This document shows, piece by piece, positions 59,240 to 64,000 of a stretch of 64,000 bases of DNA (within the stretch, counting starts at the first letter, position 1; every line of letters starts with the position of its first letter). Location of the stretch: NCBI RefSeq assembly GCF_001649575.2, contig NC_051434.1:18711788-18775787 (forward strand). The letters run 5' to 3'. The stretch comes from Kryptolebias marmoratus. Its lineage: Eukaryota > Chordata > Actinopteri > Cyprinodontiformes > Rivulidae. Made by a program: the position numbers and the translations under genes. Below the pieces are notes generated by a model. It saw only the letters and a list, made by a program, of their open reading frames with translations. It was not told the origin of the DNA and did not search any database.

Positions 59240-61107
59240 CCCTAGACTGTACCAAAGAAAGAACCTGGCTGACAGTTCTGTCTGACAGCAAGTCTGACAA
59301 AAGTGTGACTCAACAAGTCAGCTGTGCAATTCACCATCAGTCATTTTACTGTCATTTATATCTCCCCTGTCACCAAACCACCCCCATTCTCTGTCTCCAA
59401 ATCAGATTTAAATCCTCGGGCATCTTTTCTGAAGAGCTACTTTTTCCCTTCTGTCGGCACACTTGCAGCATCAGATTTGACAGAGCAGCAGAGATCTTTT
59501 CACAAGAGCTTGATATGGATTTGAACTCTGCCCCAGCCATTAGTTAATTATGAATCCGCTAGAACTGAAGCTTCGGGTTCAGTTCTTGTAACATATCATT
59601 TGAATACTTTATTGATTCCTGGAAGTGGATGTTCTCCTTTTCAGTCTTTATAAAAAAAACAGCCTTTCAACAGGAGTAAATACAACATTTTCTTATATAC
59701 AAAATGTGACTGAATAACCACATCATACAATAGGATGGCTATGAGCAAAATACTTAGAAAACAGAATTGACCCACTCCTATCTTTGTTTGGGTGTTCTTA
59801 CTGACAGTATAGGAGACACTCACTTATCTTCCAGTTGCCATATTCTTTCAGGAATATGAAATTATGTGACTTAGCGTTATTAAAGTTTAAATTTTGGTAA
59901 GATAAAAAGCAAATGAGAAAGTGAGACTTCAGGAAGGGAGTGCTTTAGACGGCCACCTTAGGACAAAAATAGTTGCTTTTAAAAGTAGAAAATCTCTGGT
60001 AAGTCCAAAAATAAGCATACACATTTGTAACTCAATATTAAGCTATGACTGCATCTGCTTATGCAAGGAGATTCAGTTGATTTATTCAGGCTCAGGTGTT
60101 CCTGTTTTTAAACTTTACTAGAATTAATTAAGGATGGGCATTTTAAGCAAGGTAGGTCTTGTGTTAAAAAAAGCACCCCGACCAGAAAAGGACAATTAGG
60201 AAACGACTTGGCATGTGCCACTACCTGGTGCCAATGTAAAAACAAACCAACAAAACACAGACACACACATAAAACACAAAACCAAACAAAAAGATGTTAT
60301 GATGGTCACAATATTTTTCTACTGAAATTATTTGAACTAGAATTTAAATTGTTAAATCACTGCTCACACCTTGAAATAACCAAACATTCCTGTTGCTTCT
60401 GTTACATCTCTCACCTCCAGCTGACAATGACAGATGAAAAGTGGACACAGAAATCAAATTCAATGCAGTTAACTAACAAACCTCTTCAAAAGATACGTCA
60501 GGCATGAACTGAAATAACTTGTTTTTTCGATAATTAAAAAGTGCAGGCTAAATGTTTTTCCACAAACTTATAGAAAGTTACAAACATTTAATTAGATTAT
60601 TGCGCCCTGTGTATTTTACAAAATTGCGAGATACGGTTCAATTTTAGTTTAATGAACCAAAGAAAAGGATTATATTCATATTATTACTCTGTCCTATAAT
60701 GGAAGCAACAGCAATGTCACTCAATTGAAAAACAGTACGCTTCACTTAAATCAGATTTGTTCTGCTTTAGAGAGTGTCATTAGTACAGTGCTCACTCAGA
60801 AATCCGGTTTATAGTTAGCTGTTATGGAAGAAAGGTATAAAAAGATCGGTCCCAATAAACAGGAAGTGTCAAACAGAAAAGATGTAAATGGAATGGGTTA
60901 CTGAATCTGAAAGTTGGGTAACTTTTAGTGCCAAATGCCTTTTGTGTAACCTGTCATACCAGTTAAATATAGAAATACTTTCAATTTGCAATCTAAGATT
61001 ATAATGCAGGCCTTAACGGTAAAAGTCTCAGAAATTCATTTTCATACATTTTAAATCTTTAGTATCAAGGAAAGCGTGAAACATGAAGACTGCCACATTC
61101 AAAGATA

Positions 61108-61290
61108 TACAATGGGTGAAATAATGATTTGATTCCCTGTTGAAAGTTGACCACAATTTTTTGTGGGCAGTTTCATTTTAATGAAGACAGACAAAATATC
61201 AACTAAACGTTCAGAAAAACACAACATAAAAGCCAAAAAATGATTTGAATGTCATTTAGTGAAACAAATATTTGACCTCCTACAACCCAG
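61108..61290. mobile_element. Tc1/mariner terminal fragment
   Basis: 'gggtgaaataatgatttgatt' (61,114) and 'gaaacaaatatttgacctcc' (61,260) correspond to the end-specific wording of a Tc1 group with termini around 'gaaataagtatttgatcccc'. Only the terminus remains. A CCAA/CCTA microsatellite follows at about 61,354-61,406. Confidence 0.5.
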
Positions 61291-62490
61291 GCAGAATTCT
61301 GTCCATATACTGATTATATGCTGATGTGACAGACAGACACAGACCTACAAACCAACCAACCTACCTACATACACACCTACTTACCTACCAACCAACCAAC
61401 TAACTCATTATGAGTTTAAAGCACACATTTCTTCATTTTAACCTCTCCACCACCATGGACAAGGTACATATTGGACATGAAAGTTAAAACATTAACAAAA
61501 TATTAAATGAAATTTTGGAGTATTGATTTGCTAAATAAAAGTGAATTACTGAAGCATTAAAAACATTACCTTGTTGATGAATGTTACTAGCCTGTCACAA
61601 AGAATCCTATAAAAAAAGTACTAAGAATAACAGCTTGATGGGCATGAGATTGTATTTTTACACTGACAAAGTAATTCCTAAAATCCTATTAAACAAAAAG
61701 CCAACTCATTTTTTTATTTCTTCAGACATACCTTTATAACACACTTTATTTTATCCAATGTAGAACATTGTTTTTTGTCCCGACAGTTTTTTTTTCCCCC
61801 AACTTGTCCAGTTTCAGGAAGTAATTACCTTTAAAAAAACAAAACAAAAAGTAAGTATACTGACATATTTTAACTCCTTTTTAACATCTGTCCTCTTCTA
61901 AATTATTCTCACATTCATTCTGTTCCAAACATAAACAAAATGAACTGCGGAAGCTACAATTTCACTTCTAGCATCAGTCAGTAAGTGAAAGCATGTGAAG
62001 AAGGTTGAGGAAAACTATATAGATATGAAAAGTCTGTTGTATAATATATCATGAAGCCCTTATGTATCACATATCAGAGGTGTTACAACAGTGCGATGGA
62101 TATGAATAAACAAGAGCAGAGAGAAATAAAGTCTTTTTTCAGGTCGGTGTTTGAAGAAAATTAGCTACCAGAATGGGATTATGAATTATGACTTAAAATA
62201 AAACGCTCATAATAGGCCAGCCATCACACGAGAAGCACTTTGTCTCATTGTGTGACTATTCCAAAGCAAAAGCACATGCAGAAAAACTGCCTGCATCATC
62301 AGCACGAGGGAAGAAATTTGCTCGGATTACTTGTAGTTTTTATTTCTTTTTCCGACTTGCACATTTCTCCTTCCTCCTCTTTTCATATTTGAGAAAAGCC
62401 TGAGTAAGCAGTCCTATTCCTCACGGTCTGCTGCCCCCTCATCCTGCTGAACACGGGGATCAGTGCGCTGTTTCTGCCTACTGCTGCACT

Positions 62491-62524
62491 AAGACACACA
62501 CACACAAACACAAACACACACACT
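62491..62524. repeat. CA microsatellite
   Basis: An interrupted CA run of about 33 bases. Nothing else of note in the surrounding sequence. Confidence 0.75.
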
Positions 62525-64000
62525 GCTGGACCCAGTGGGCTCATATGGAGCAGCTTAGCAGGATGGAACAATGTCAGAGTGCTTTAAATCTGTTTTAAGG
62601 TGGTAATCCTCCTTTTGGGCATGTGCCATTTTTGAAAAGACTGTTTGGACTCTGGTGTTGGATTTGACTTTAAGACGATGTGGGAGGCTTGATATCACTT
62701 GATAAAATGCTCTATTGGCTTGACTGAAAAACTGACCTAATGTGGCCCGATGTGAATTTCAAACCAGTTTGTAAACGGCTAATGTAAGAGATTGTAATTT
62801 AACAGCTGAATGTCCTAAAAAGGTGGGAGAAGATGAAGTGTTGATTCATGTCTAAACCATTAATGAAGCACTGATGTAGTGAGCTCCATCGGTGCATTTA
62901 AAAGGCCAAGCAGACCTTGTAGGAATGCATATTTTGCTAACAGAGTCAGTTGAGTCCAAATAGTTTCGGGCAAACCTTTAAACAAACATCCTGCACAAGT
63001 TGTTATCGCTCTGAATATTTAATATACTACCACATACTACTGGTCAAAAGATAAAACCGCTCAAAATACCTGATGTTTCATCTTTTATCTGCACAGTAAA
63101 TGCAGCTGTGCATTAACTTTGAAATGACCTTTTCAAAGACGCATCTGGTGTACATTCAGAAAGAGATTCAACTTGAAAATTGCTCTTTAAAGAAGTCACA
63201 GCCCATTTGCTTTCTGTGTATATGAGTCAGGAGTTTAGCTGGAAGTCAGCATCAGAAGAGGAAGGAAAATGGGACATTTGTCCATCGTCTGCAGCTCTGA
63301 ACTGCACTTTTTAATGTAAATATCTACTACAACTCTATGATAGGAATGGGCATTTTAAGCAATAAAACTCTTTGAAACCTACAACTATATTTACTCATTT
63401 CCACCAGTCCAATGGATCAATTTGGAGGGGGATAAACATATTCTAATGGTAAAGCTGAGCTCATCTCTGGCCATAGTTTCCACTTTAATAATTCTTTCAA
63501 AATAAACTGCAATGGCAGAAACAGATGGTTTGTTTTTTTTAATTTCTGTTTTTAAAGAGGAAGGTAGGCCGTAGATGTTGTGTATAAAAGAAAAAAAGGA
63601 CCCCAACTAAAAAAAAAGTAGTTATGAAACAACTTGGTTTGTCACAAAGTGCCAGTGATAAAGAAGTTACAATAATTATTTAAATAAAAAAAATAATAAT
63701 TTAAAATTTAAAAAAGACAGTTGTGAATAACTTATCAATTCTTTGAATTCCTTAATTTTAACTAGACTTCAAATATTCTAAAATCACCGCCTATACCCAC
63801 TCAATGATTTTTTCCCTGCTTAAAAATGAGGAGCATTTCTTGCATGACTTCTATTATTATACCACATACTTGAAACAGCAGTTTACAGTTTGTTTTTTTT
63901 TACTCCTCAGCAGCATCTAATATTCTCGTACAACCTTGTCTTGAGGTAACAGTGTGTATGTTCACACTAACACACCTTACATCTGATAAAATCTGACAGC

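Larger units (their letters stand above)
49203..64000 (-). other. ctdp1: Last intron of ctdp1 (inferred)
   Basis: No minus-strand segment resembling the BRCT or preceding acidic region of FCP1 is seen up to 64,000. The interval is therefore read as one intron of at least 14.8 kb. It holds a Tc1 relic, a family-A repeat, LINE and hAT elements and microsatellites, each listed separately. 50,500-51,830, 52,860-53,650, 57,120-58,490, 59,240-61,100 and 61,410-64,000 show no gene or clear repeat to me. A small exon could have been missed. Confidence 0.5.

Overview
The window is vertebrate nuclear DNA from a ray-finned (teleost) fish. It is AT-rich, intron-dominated and packed with fish-type transposable elements: Tc1 copies, hAT miniatures, LINE 3' ends with ATGG tails, and solo LTRs. 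Only a small part is protein-coding.

Two genes are recognised, both on the minus strand. (1) 7,794-8,664 is a coding exon of a Kv6-type silent potassium-channel subunit, best read as kcng2. It carries the N-terminus, the T1 domain and transmembrane segment S1, and ends at a good splice donor. The exon with S2-S6 is not seen and should lie left of position 1. A CpG island at about 21,345-21,830 ends in a donor of the right orientation and is a candidate promoter plus non-coding first exon. (2) 49,019-49,202 is the last coding exon of ctdp1 (FCP1 phosphatase of RNA polymerase II), followed by a putative 2.6-kb 3' UTR down to about 46,400. Everything from 49,203 to 64,000 is then read as the last ctdp1 intron. 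In human, CTDP1 and KCNG2 are neighbours in the same order and orientation, which supports both calls.

Layout: 1-7,793 kcng2 intron with repeat families A, B and D; 7,794-8,664 kcng2 exon; 8,665-21,344 intron with a three-layer nested insertion at 9.1-10.6 kb and a tandem repeat-B array at 17.9-19.0 kb; 21.3-21.8 kb CpG island; 21.9-46.4 kb intergenic, mostly transposons, with candidate conserved non-coding blocks near 29.5 and 41 kb, a gypsy integrase relic at 41.8-42.06 kb, an unidentified CpG-rich coding-like segment at 43.06-43.26 kb, and a nested Tc1/hAT/L1/solo-LTR stack at 43.3-46.3 kb; 46.4-49.2 kb ctdp1 3' end; 49.2-64 kb ctdp1 intron with Tc1, LINE and hAT copies.

The two genes are not functionally linked as far as the sequence shows. 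The most informative results are the three solo LTRs with exact 5-bp target duplications, the nested transposon stacks, two unnamed high-copy repeat families (A and B), a nuclear-receptor-site-rich repeat (D), and the unidentified exon-like segment. Repeat boundaries without stated terminal signatures are approximate, because they were judged by eye.
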